A stretch of 64,000 bases of DNA from Trichoplax sp. H2 (lineage: Eukaryota; Placozoa; Uniplacotomia; Trichoplacea): assembly GCA_003344405.1 (NCBI GenBank), contig NOWV01000035.1:186001-250000 (forward strand), given 5' to 3'. Positions 11,300-22,455 of this stretch are shown piece after piece; the first letter of the stretch is position 1; every line of letters starts with the position of its first letter. Both the position numbers and the translations under genes were made by a program. Under the pieces are notes generated by a model. That model saw nothing but the letters and a program-made list of their open reading frames with translations. It made no database searches and had not been told where the DNA came from.

Positions 11300-12720
11300 G
11301 AAATTTTTCTTATTCCTATCGAGAGTACTACAAGTCATATATTTTTAGAAAACTTTACAACTTTGATCAATCTTAAAAGCTGTAAGATAACTTAAAGTTA
11401 CTGTATTTACAGCCAATATCAATTTTAAATATGCTATCAAAAGCATAAGAATATATTGTAAGGTAATCTCGGTATATGCTTGTAAGAGCGCGTTTAACCA
11501 CATCTGTAGCTGTAGTTGCTTTCATCGGTCCTCCTGAGGTTCGCTTACCATAAAATAATAACAGCATTTATCAAAAATTGACAGCAGAATAGAGCAAACT
11601 AGCTATTTGATCTTGGAAATTTCTCAACACCGTTTTTTATGTCTTACCTTTTAAATGGCTATTTTTACATGATTACGTGAATATCATTGGTGGATCATAC
11701 GTAGAAATAAATAAAAAATGATATAAAAGTGAGAAAAGCTTGTTAGTCAACGATTGTTCACTGTTCAGCTATTGACCTCATTTTTATAGTACTTCATGTC
11801 GTCACAATAGCTATCGCTAATAGGTTAGATACTGTAATAGCATCATTCTATCCCCTCTTATCAAGATTTTAGATTGAACTCTCTTCTCATAAAACGAATT
11901 GAACTTGCTTAACTATATTACTTTACAATATCGCATGAAATGCTCATATGTATAGTATGGGAGGCAATGAAGATCAATTCATGACACAGCACTGATAGCG
12001 ATCAAAGATTTTAATTTCCCAATTCAAGTATAAATCTCATATCTCAGACATGCAATTATGTACATCCGCGTGAGTCATTGCTCCATAAATTCTGAGCCAT
12101 TTCTAGTTTCAATACTACTGAATTCTATTTATTGTATTGCTATATTATTCAATCTATGTACCCGTCCAGGCTGTACTTTACTTTCATAATACTTTGAAAT
12201 CCTTATAGATTACATTTTTTATGCAAACCTAAATGAGTATTAATTAATGATTATACATTTGCGGTATCCTACCACCTGTATGATATAATAAATTGAAGAA
12301 TCTCATACAGCACATTCCATATCTCACATAGTGCATTATACTTACTGTATATCATATACAGTACTTAAAGTTTTGACCAGTGTTATTACCATTATATTGT
12401 AGAATGTAGACTGTACTGTACTGTGCAATATTCTTTGAAACACATAATTAATAATAACAAAATAAATAGCATAGAAGTATTAAGTTATCTGTAATATATT
12501 CACTATACCGGTTAACAATGTTTCCATTTAATGGCAATCCAATATAGTGATACTAGCATTTCTAAGTGCAATGCACTGTGCCATTTTCGTTGTTACTTTC
12601 CATAGTAACAACGTGCCAAACTTCACATTGCAATTTAACATAGCTACAGTGTAATACTCGTTGTATACAAAAATACTACAATATATGAATCTACACAAAT
12701 TGCATTGATTATCTAACAGA
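11300..12720. other. Convergent spacer HSDL2 / PTBP
   Basis: Holds the two 3' untranslated regions. A minus-strand frame at 11373-11567 (residues GPMKATTATDVVKRALTSIY) has an acceptor-like CCTCAG before it and looks less AT-driven than its surroundings, but I do not recognise it and cannot connect it to other exons. A perfect 9-base stem (CGTTGTTAC, 12588-12596, with GTAACAACG, 12605-12613) lies about 110 bases beyond the PTBP stop. Confidence 0.5.
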
Positions 12721-15700
12721 CTATAGACTTGTCTTGGAGAAAGAGACTCTTAAATACGTTGAACCAATCTGATAGTTATGTCTCTCCTATAAAGGATATA
12801 TTTTCACCATTAATTATAGTTACTAAAAAAAGATTCTTCGAAACAGATTCCATATACATATAATCATGATTAACAATGTACCCGCTAACTTACTATTAGT
12901 GAATGAGTAGCTTCGCCAACGGAATTCATCTGCAATAAAGCCATTCTGTTATTGCTACTATTATTACTTCTATATGGAAAAGTTGAAAAAATACTATAAA
13001 AGTTAGTAACGATTGCACATAAACTGCAAATAAGAAATTATTAAATTTCAAGAGCTATAACTATCGAAACTAGTATTCGTAAAACTTACGGAAAGAATCT
13101 AAAGCGTGCGATGGTACATCCATCTCCTTCAAATAATTCCTTTATATCTTCTTCAGTAACCGATGGACTAATAAAGGTTGAACTCCATGTTAATAAAATG
13201 CAGAATTTCCAGAAAACGAAAGTTAACATAGCACCGTATGCTAAATTAATCAGTCAAGTATACTTCTCGTACGGTATATTAGATAGATGTAAGGTCGCAG
13301 AAGGTGGATAAATGTTTTGAAAATTACGTGAACCAACTTTCTACATTCGATTATGAACCAAAAAATGGGAAATTTTTAGTGATATATTTTGTCGTTAATT
13401 TATGGCAGGCTATAATTTTCTCAGATCCAGATAAATCGTAAATATCACCTAGTAAAGATTTATGCTGGTGGCTAATAATTAATAGTATTATAATAGTCAA
13501 TCATTTACATATGACATAATGTAAAATACCTTGAAGCGGTGTAATGCGGATTGTGAATAATCTTGAGTAAGCCCACTAGGCTAAAATACATAACCACTAA
13601 TATTTAGTAAATAAACATACTGTCATATAATAGCAATAAGCCAAAAATTAATTAAAATTCATTCCCGCAACAAAGTTATTTCACTGCAGAAACTTACGTC
13701 TGGTTCCTTCGGTAATTGAACTTGGGCATACTTAGAAGAAGAAACAAACATTTTCTTACCATATAGCTGAATTCCATGAAGATGTGCAATGGCTTGTGTA
13801 ATACAAAGAATAAATTGGTTCACAGTCGATTCAGGAAAGGTATCAAATCCATGCAAACAGTAAATTGTTCATCGCTTACCAGTTTGAGCTTGATGGGGCT
13901 CCGCCATTTGAATTAAGGCAGTATCTTTCTTATTAAATAGAATTTTTACACGGTAAACGTCACCATAAACACCTACAACCACAAAGCAAATGCTATTTGT
14001 CAGTGTCTACTTACATAAACCTTATACCCGTACAGGTAATACTTGTATATAGAGTATGCCTCATATATCACAATTCTCAGTTATGGCATATGCGTGCAAC
14101 CTTTAGCAAGTAATATTTCAAAAATATCCTCAAGTATTATAATTATTTAATATAGTTCAACGTTGAGAGAAGTATTAGAAAATCGTGATAGTATAATCCA
14201 AAACTCAAACTAAAATAATCTCGATACATACCAAATAGAATAAATAAAGCTCGAGGAGTTACTTTCTATAGCCATGTTAATAAGACATTGGTAGAAACAG
14301 AAGGAAAGAATTAATGCTATATGATGAGCAACATTAATTGCAGATACAGAAGATCCAAATAATTTTATGTGACTCTTAAATATGATTAAGAGTGCATCGT
14401 TAAAACCATCAGTAAAAACTACTTGTAGTAATAGCATATAGTGTATGAGATCATTTAATTAACAAAAAATGGTGAAAGCACATTTACCGCTTCATTTAGA
14501 TTGGTAACATGAATGACGCTACCCACATAGCTAGAATTATCATATCCCAAATTTCCTTCAGATAGTTGTTGCTGAATTGGAGCTGTTAAGAGGTCAGAAG
14601 TTGATTGCAACGGACTTGTAGTGGCTATTGCCGTAAGAGGTGACAATATTGTTGCTGTAGATTGTAAAAATCCGATGAGATTACAGAAGCAGAGCAATCG
14701 ATAATATTTCAATGTGATAAGAGCAATAAATGAAAGAAAAACCTGAGCCATAGGAAGCCAATGATGTGGGTAATGCCGCAGCAGTACTAGTTAATATAGA
14801 ACTTGCATAGAGACTTGAAGTTGCACTAGCTACAAACAAAACAAAACATTTTAACTATGTTATCTTAGTATTGTACGAGAGCATTTCAATTATCAAAGGA
14901 GATTCTCATATTGAACAAATTTCATCAATTTAGATCTATCAACTTCAATTAATATTAAGCTGCTTACCAACAGGAATTGCAATGCTAGTTGCTCCAGCTG
15001 TAGGATTTATTCTTGTCGTAACGTTCTTAGTAAAATCTCTAAGGTACACGAATTGGTATGCTACCGTTAGAGTACAAAGTTTCAAAACTAGAAATAGGTT
15101 TGCGTATCACACAAGTAAAGATGATATTGAGTTACCTGCTTTTATCATTGTTGTATTTAACATTAATACTTAAGAGCTTAGAATAATCAATTTTTAATGT
15201 GCAACAACCATAATAAATACTCTGTCCGTCGAGACTCTGGAAGGCAAAATTATTCGCCAAAAAAAAATTTTTTAAGTATTCATATAATAGTTAAAATTAT
15301 ACGATAATGCGCATATAAATTATACCAGTTTTGCATTCTGTGCATCCACAGCATCGGTAAACTGTATGAGGGCTTGATATAAATCTAATTTAAAAGAAAG
15401 ATTATAATTGAAAAATTACTACAAGAATATTACGTAAATTATCATAAATAGATCCTACTGTTTTTAGTAAATGTAATAATCTTCTCCACGACTCCGAACT
15501 TGCTAAAGATCTAGTTATAAAATTGAATCACATTCGATGTCAAAATACGTCCAAAATAACAGAGAAAAATGCGATATATACAGTCTATTTTATAGCTAAT
15601 TCAATTTAACCTGGTTCAGAATATCTAAGGTTACTGGATAAACGAGATTGTCTATGCTGATATGTAATACTCTGCCAGCTTCAGGAGAAGCGGATCCAAC

Positions 15701-18025
15701 TGTCATTAATTCGTTAGATTTCAGAGAAACCTCACTATCCAAAGGATTTAAAGGTGGCGACGAACTAGATATAGCAGCAACTGCAGCCGCTATAGCAGCT
15801 TCCTGTCAAAATTGTATATAAATAAATAATGTAAGATCCGTTGCTCAAGGCGTCTACAGGTACAACGCAATTTATAAAATAATTGCAGCTAAAAATTTTG
15901 ACAACCCTAAAGGCTACATAGTAGAACAAAGTTACCGTTGAACTTTTGGATCTACTTGAATCGGTGACTAATTGTGTATGATTGGAATATTGCATATATA
16001 CCGGATGGCCTCTGATCACATTCAATCAATAATAGGTCACAAACACGTATTGACTAATATTTCAACTAAAATTATCTTATATTTGACAATTTTACACAGT
16101 TCTGATTTATGTTTCCTAAATCTTAGCTACATTTCATATATTAAACCTTAAGTTAGGAGCAACATATTTGTAATAATTCATCATTTTCCTAGTCTTATTT
16201 TCATCTTCTAATTCTAAAAAGCACTATAGGATATAATTTAACGGTGGTTAACAATTATAGATCTTCCAAAATGAACTGCTTAGCTTTACTAAAATTGGCA
16301 ATATCAAACATTTGGAATTTTATCTTGAGTTATCTTAAGTAAAAATAAAATCAATGTAACACGTATGCCTCTTCCATAAGAGCACTAGCAACATACCTGA
16401 TTCTTTGCATTTAGCCTCAAAATATTGGTTACTTTTCCAAATGGTACACCTAATGCAGCAATCTAAACAAAAATCATAGCATTTAATCATTGATATTTCA
16501 ATCCTCAATATCATCGTTTATACGTGACATACGAGAGATCAATTGTTATTATATCCTTCTCATACAGTTTTTACAATGGTTACTCGAGTTCATTTCTATT
16601 TTATCCCATGTGAATTTCTAGCTACAGGAATGAAAGTAAATTATTGGCATTGAACTAGCTATTTCAACTATAACATGATGGATTAAATTAGAGCGATCAG
16701 TGTCATAGTCAAAGTCAATAATAGTCTGAAAAATTTAGTGCATTGCAACAGAATAATAACGGAAAGTTTATACGATTAATGGATAAATAAAAGAGCACCA
16801 ATAAGGTGCGAATAGAAGATTAGCATGCGATGCAACTATTTGAAGTATTGTACCTTTACTGTGAAAATTTACTGTGCATTTTTCAGCTATTGTAAAAGAG
16901 TATGAACATACGAGATAATATTCACGATATTAATTAATTGTAGTAGTCTATAGTAATATTAATAATTATAACAGAAGCTATTTCTTCCACTACTATTCTT
17001 TAGATTAACAAGTAGTTGTAGCGAATAAAAACAATCGATTTGGACAATAATGTAAATTATCTCATGCTAATTTACCAGCTACTATTAACCGTTACTAAGA
17101 ATCGTACACTGTAGACAGTCTATGTGGAGTTTTGAATATAATCATTCGCTATAGGTGTCGTTTGAGGTATTGTTACGATAAATGCAAACTAACTTGCTCC
17201 ACAGTAAAGTAGTACGAAATGGCGATTCTTTTATTATTTTTAATATATAATATTAAAATTTGAATTGGCAGACCTCCACATCCGAAGAATCTGTCGGAAT
17301 ATTTCTAATATGGATTACGCGGGATACAGGTATTTCAAATCTGGCCTATTTTTGGATAAGGACATGAAAAAAATGCACGTAATATCTCATTAGAACTGTT
17401 GTATTTCATGGAAACATTAATTCTATACAGCACTACACTTGAAAGGTGCAAAAGACAACGAGTTGAATAAAAAAGATGACATGGATAGCCCAGTAGGGAT
17501 GATAATATCATTTTGAAAACTTACTTTCTTAGCATCACTAAGTGAATCATCTGCAAGGCGATGGCATCCATCATTATCAGGTCAAAGCAAAGAATAAAAT
17601 AAAAATACATCAATGTAAAATAGTGTCCATACAAGATGGACCTGACTGGCTAGCAATACAAGATGAAACTTTATGTAGGTTCACTTTGCATCTATGCAAT
17701 ATTACCTATGATATTTTCAAGTTTACTTTTACACAGGCTATTTTCAGTCATTTGATTGACTAGCTGATCATTCGTTTCCACTAATGCACGGTTGCTGACT
17801 ATAAAATGATTGGAAATTATTCTTATTATTGTTTTTTTTTATACCTGCACTACGGATGTATTATAAAGTAGTAATAAAATCATGATGATGATGGCAAAAT
17901 TCGACTTATGTTGCAAACACTTGTTAATGAATAAGGATAGTTTTAGAAGGAAAAATTTTGACGTTAGGTACTAAGCTACCATTAGCATCCGAACCATCTG
18001 AGGCAGTCAGTTCTTGTGATCCTCT
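12721..18025 (-). CDS. PTBP1: Polypyrimidine tract-binding protein (four RRMs), 5' end incomplete
   Basis: RNA-binding splicing regulator of the PTBP1/2/3 family, nuclear; the sequence does not say which vertebrate paralogue it matches. Exons: ~17980-18025, 17525-17550, 17274-17340, 16397-16462, 15936-16011, 15611-15802, 15459-15510, 15326-15384, 15136-15236, 14968-15038, 14743-14829, 14488-14654, 13880-13972, 13698-13792, 13530-13580, 13273-13340, 13090-13167, 12894-12954 and 12721-12786. RRM1: [12 protein letters not shown] and [17 protein letters not shown]2: [57 protein letters not shown]3: [34 protein letters not shown]4: [27 protein letters not shown]-stop (human LRVSFSKSTI). Not resolved: the RRM1 piece after LNAKNQ, one exon near 14360-14420 (DALLIIFK) and the phase of the 17525-17550 exon. 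The first exon carries the RGSQEL nuclear-signal region; the initiator lies upstream. Confidence 0.9.
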
Positions 18026-20098
18026 CTAATGACCAATATAATAAATAAATAAATAAAAGTGTACTTTGAGCTTATAGATCAAATTACTAAATGATGACTT
18101 GTAACAGTTGTTATCCTGTTTGTTACAAATGATCTACAAGTTACTAGTCGTATTGTAAGTTATTGGTGAAGGTGCGCCTTTTTACAGTCGTCACTGCGAA
18201 GGACACGATGATTGATTCGTAGTAGCAGTAGTAGTAGTGTTAACTGGATTGTATGGAAGACTGCAATCATGACGTTGTATTATCATCGTCATTTTGTAGA
18301 ATATTATCTTTCAAAGTACAGTATAGACGATGGCCTATTGAAGCAGTTATCATCATGTCCTATTGCATTTCTTGAAAGTTGAAATAGCCAAAGCTACTCT
18401 CGTAAGCTACACACATACTACAGTATATGATGATGATGATGTAGTTTTGCTCATCATGGACAACAATTCGTCTACCCTTATAATCTAATTTTATTGCTAC
18501 TTAAAAAATAGTTGTACTGTACAATCGATTGTAACCGATGGATTGGATACTGACTTTCATACTCGACATTGTGCAAAACTTGGATGAAATCTTTGAAACT
18601 ACAGCCCATGAATACTTGGCGTTTGGCTTTGAGCTAGTGAAATTGCAACCGATTTCTGGCCAAGTCTGTGGACGAGTTGTCGACTTTCACTTGGTGGACT
18701 AATGGCGGCCAACAAGATTTGCACTTTTCCCACACTACAGTACAGTTCGTACAGTACAGTATGTTGTACTGTAAGGATCCAGACTTTGTCTTGTAGCTGT
18801 TTAGAACTTGAGAAAGAAACTGAGCTTACACAGCAGTACCGGTACTCAAACACTTGTAAATTACGCTACAATACACTAGGGCTGTTGAAGATGATCGTAG
18901 TCTGTCGACAAATACTCTACTCAAGCGATCTTAATGGCGTTAAAGGATAGCCAACGACTACTCACTAAATCACGCCATTTATTGAGTAATTTAGGGTATC
19001 TAGTCATATAAAGTTAAGCATAATCCCCCTACTTTGTAAGGTTGATTCTTACTTCTATGGACTACTGCATGTTGTTGTTTTTTACCAGCTAAAAGCTGTT
19101 GTTGAAGAAGAGCGTTCAATACCGAACGCTGAAAATGGACGGCCAACGATCAAGCTGATACACAATCTTTCCACTTTACATAATTTCTCATCATGTAATG
19201 GGCTAACACGATCCATGCTTGTTGATGATGTATACTCTACACTACTGTATGGAGGAATCAGCTGTCTACATCAACAATGATCCAAGTTATTTGCATGCGC
19301 TAAATCCATTTTAATAAGTCAACTTTGCCACCACAATATCAATACATTTAGACTCTAATTGAAGTTACTCCATGCAATTTCATCGAAATTGAATAGATCC
19401 ACATGAGTTATACAATTTTCACCGTATAGAATTCACTCATAATACGTAAAATAAATAGAAAAATAGCGCCTAATTAAAATAAAATTGATTCAGGATATTG
19501 ACTATTGAAAAAATCAACTAATAATTATAAGAACGTCAGCCAGCATGGATCAGACGATCATTACAGTACCAGTGGGACTTTCTAGCATTTTTGATTATTA
19601 TGAATTGTGGGAGGCAGTCTATTATTGGCCATCTGTCCTACAAAAATATCTGAAGTAACATTCATTCATGAATAATTCATTTCTTCATCATTTATGGCTA
19701 AAATCTCTGATCCAAAATACAACTGTCATCTAAATGGATATAAATTCTTGCCAAATTAGATTAAGTAGAACTTGAATTCAAACCTGATTGTATTATTTTT
19801 GCTCCATTTTGGCTCCATGTTAGGCATAAATTCCACTGGAAAGACCTTTTATCAGCCAATTAATTGTAGACAGTACAATGTAGCAAACGTCTATAACGTC
19901 ATTAACGTCTGCAGTGTTTTATCAAGCGTCAATATCGAGAACTGTATGTCAATGGATGCATTAATGCATTTTGCACCCATACTACAGTACATGCTCGTGA
20001 ATGCACCTGTCGAAAAAATCCAGACAGCTCTCATTTTTCATTGTCTTGAAGTGAATCTCCTTTACTGATGGACAGTAGTGTTTAGTTGCAAACTGAAG

Positions 20099-20392
20099 AT
20101 CATATTCAATTTTTATTCAATTCAATCTTCTAATTGCATTTTAGTATACAATACTTTTCTCTTGATTGATTGCAATAACGGACGACATCGTATCATTACG
20201 CGCACCATGGACTACGGTAGTAGACAAGTCGATATGCGATCATATTCAATTTTCATTCAAATCAATATTCTAATTGAATTTACTGCATTTTAACATACAA
20301 TACTGTTCTCTTGATTAATTGCAATAACGGACGACATCGTACCATTGCGCGTACCATGGACTATGGTAGTAGAAAAGTCGATATGCAATCGA
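20099..20392 (+). repeat. Tandem duplication of about 140-150 bases
   Basis: Copy 1 is about 20099-20237 and copy 2 about 20238-20392. Both share ATATTCAATTTT, TTCTCTTGATT, GCAATAACGGACGACATCGT, the ACCATGGACTA box and GTCGATATGC. They have diverged at many positions and one copy has an insertion, so this is older than the 98-base triple. Confidence 0.88.
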
Positions 20393-20875
20393 ATCGTCCA
20401 TAATCCACACCGTGCATTGCAGGATTGCCGTTGCAGCGCACTCTGTGGCATGACTGGATGAACTGGTTATGCCTCTATTTTTACTCCATGCCACTCCGAC
20501 ATAGCCGCCTAGGCTACTACAAGTGGTCATGTCCACTTATTGTCCATGTTAGTACAAAGTTCAAAGTACGCTAGCACGCAAAGCCGATGGTGTTCTCTCC
20601 CACAGGGACTTTTAACCGCAATTTTCTCTATTGACTAATTTACAAACAACTTGATATTAGACCACGATTGCAACGTCATTTGTAGAAGGTGCAGAAACTA
20701 CTACCTATCAAATGGTGTAGTGTGCTGTTATGGAAAGCTCTGATCAATATCAACCCATGACTTGTGCAACCGATCGTACATTCACCAGTGCTAATGTTTG
20801 TATTCGAAATGTCAAAGAGGATCATGTAGCTCAATATTGGGAGTCCAATCAAAATAATTAAAAATCATCAACAGC

Positions 20876-21645
20876 GAATGTTGCTCAAGGTTGTAAAGAT
20901 CTGTTTAAGTCGACTTTGGGGCAAATTTAAATTAGTGTCAGTTGGTAGAAAAGTTTGCAAAATGTTTTGCAAATGTTGCTGAAGGTTATAAAGATCTGTT
21001 TACGTCGACTTTGGGCTAAATTGAATTAGTATCAGTTGGTAAAAAAGTTTGCAAAATGTTTTGCTAATGTTGCTCAAGGTTGTAAAGATCTGTTTAAGTC
21101 GACTTTGGGGCAAATTTAAATTAGTGTCAGTTGGTAGAAAAGTTTGCAAAATGTTTTGCTAATGTTGCTCAAGGTTGTACTGTAAAGATCTGTTTACGTC
21201 GACTTTGGACCAAATTGAATTTATGTCTGTTGCTAGAAAAGTTTGCAAAACGTTTTGCTAATGTTGCTCAAGGTTGTACTGTAAAGATCTGTTTACGTCG
21301 ACTTTGGGCCAAATTGAATTTGTGTCAGTTGGTAGAAAAGTTTGCAAAATGTTTTGCTAATGTTGCTCAAGGTTGTAAAGATCTGTTTACGTCGATTTGG
21401 GAGCAAATTGAATTAGTGTCAGTTGGTAGAAAAGTCTGCAAAATGTTTTGCTAATGTTGCTGAAGGTTGTAAAGATCTGTTTACGTCGATTTGGGGGCAA
21501 ATTGAATTTGTGTCAGTTGGTAGAAAAGTTTGCAAAATGTTTTGCTAATGTTGCTGAAGGTTGTAAAGATCTGTTTACGTCGACTTTGGGCCAAATTGAA
21601 TTAGTGTCAGTTGGTAGAAAAGTTTGCAAAATTGGCTCAGCTAAT
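20876..21645 (+). repeat. Eight tandem copies of a 95-base unit
   Basis: The unit contains GTTGCTCAAGGTTGTAAAGA, TCTGTTTACGTCGACTTTGG and GTGTCAGTTGGTAGAAAAGT. Copies start near 20881, 20976, 21070, 21165, 21265, 21362, 21457 and 21551. The fourth and fifth copies carry a TACTG insertion that changes the frame. Long frames here (21131-21454 and 21448-21723 plus) simply follow the repeat; the unit is not a multiple of three and no copy shows protein-like conservation. Confidence 0.95.
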
Positions 21646-21817
21646 GACTCTACTGTAGGTACTTACTGTATACTCCTACTCGGGTATGTTTACAGTAGAT
21701 CATGTAGTAGTCCCTGTTTCTAGCAAACTGTAGACTACTTAGGTCCAGCCCTTCAACCAGAGCGTGCCACGCCCATCTAGCCTGTATACAGTGTACAGTA
21801 CAGTACACTACAGTACT

Positions 21818-22081
21818 TGAAGTTGCTACTGTACTGTAGCGTGCTATGCTGAGTTGACAGTACTGACTACTGTATGACTTGAGCCATTCAAGTCTGTACT
21901 GTACTGTCAAGAGACTCATCCTCCCTGGTACGGTAGAGTACAGTACAAAGGATACACGTACTGTACGAGAAGTTGCTACTGTAGTGTACTGTGTTGAGTC
22001 GACACTACTGACTTACTGTATGACTTGAGCCATTCAAGTCTGTACTGTACTGTCAAGAGACTCATCCTCCCTGGTACGGTA
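21818..22081 (+). repeat. Direct duplication (offset about 150) with internal stem
   Basis: Copy 1 is 21818-21935 and copy 2 about 21968-22081. Both begin AGAAGTTGCTACTGT or GAAGTTGCTACTGT and end CTCATCCTCCCTGGTACGGT. Each contains a perfect short stem, GACTTGA-GCCAT-TCAAGTC. The copies are linked by ACAGTAC/GTACTGT words. Confidence 0.9.
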
Positions 22082-22455
22082 TGCTGCAGCCCTTTTGACC
22101 CTGACAGTACCGTTAGGGTCAGTGTTCACATACCGTCAAACGCACATACGCCTGTCACTACAACAGGTGACTCGCAGGTGACCCAACCCAAGTCAACCCC
22201 TACTGGTGTGAAAACCGAACAGTGACCACAGACCTCCATTTGCAAAGTGAAGAGTGAAAGGATTCCAATGAAACTCCATTGAAATTCTAGTAATATTGGA
22301 AAAAAAATTGGCTGATTGCAGTAGTTTCTTACACTTGCTAACATCTAGTACAAGTTAATTTCTCTCACCTCATTTGTCAATCATTACTACATTACTCTCG
22401 GTATTACTAAACGACGACAAAATCATAGCCGCCGCGCTAACTACTAGAAGAGAAA

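Larger units (their letters stand above)
18026..22455. other. Repeat-rich spacer between PTBP and VPS35L
   Basis: About 4.4 kb without a gene I can support. It probably contains the PTBP 5' untranslated exon and the VPS35L promoter. It holds TGATGATGATGATG and GTAGTAG microsatellites (18225-18440), ACAGTAC clusters (18735-18775 and 21780-22075) and the arrays listed separately. Open frames at 18599-18853, 18702-18950 and 19772-20068 have no recognisable domain. Confidence 0.55.

Noticed and set aside
18599-18853. 84-codon minus-strand frame near the PTBP 5' region
   Set aside because: Much of its length is GTACTGT-type sequence and the plus strand carries an equally long frame; no link to PTBP by splice sites.
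21131-21723. Two long plus-strand frames with repeated VEKFAKCFANVAQG peptide
   Set aside because: The 95-base unit is not a multiple of three and indels shift the frame between copies; there is no conserved start or splice context.
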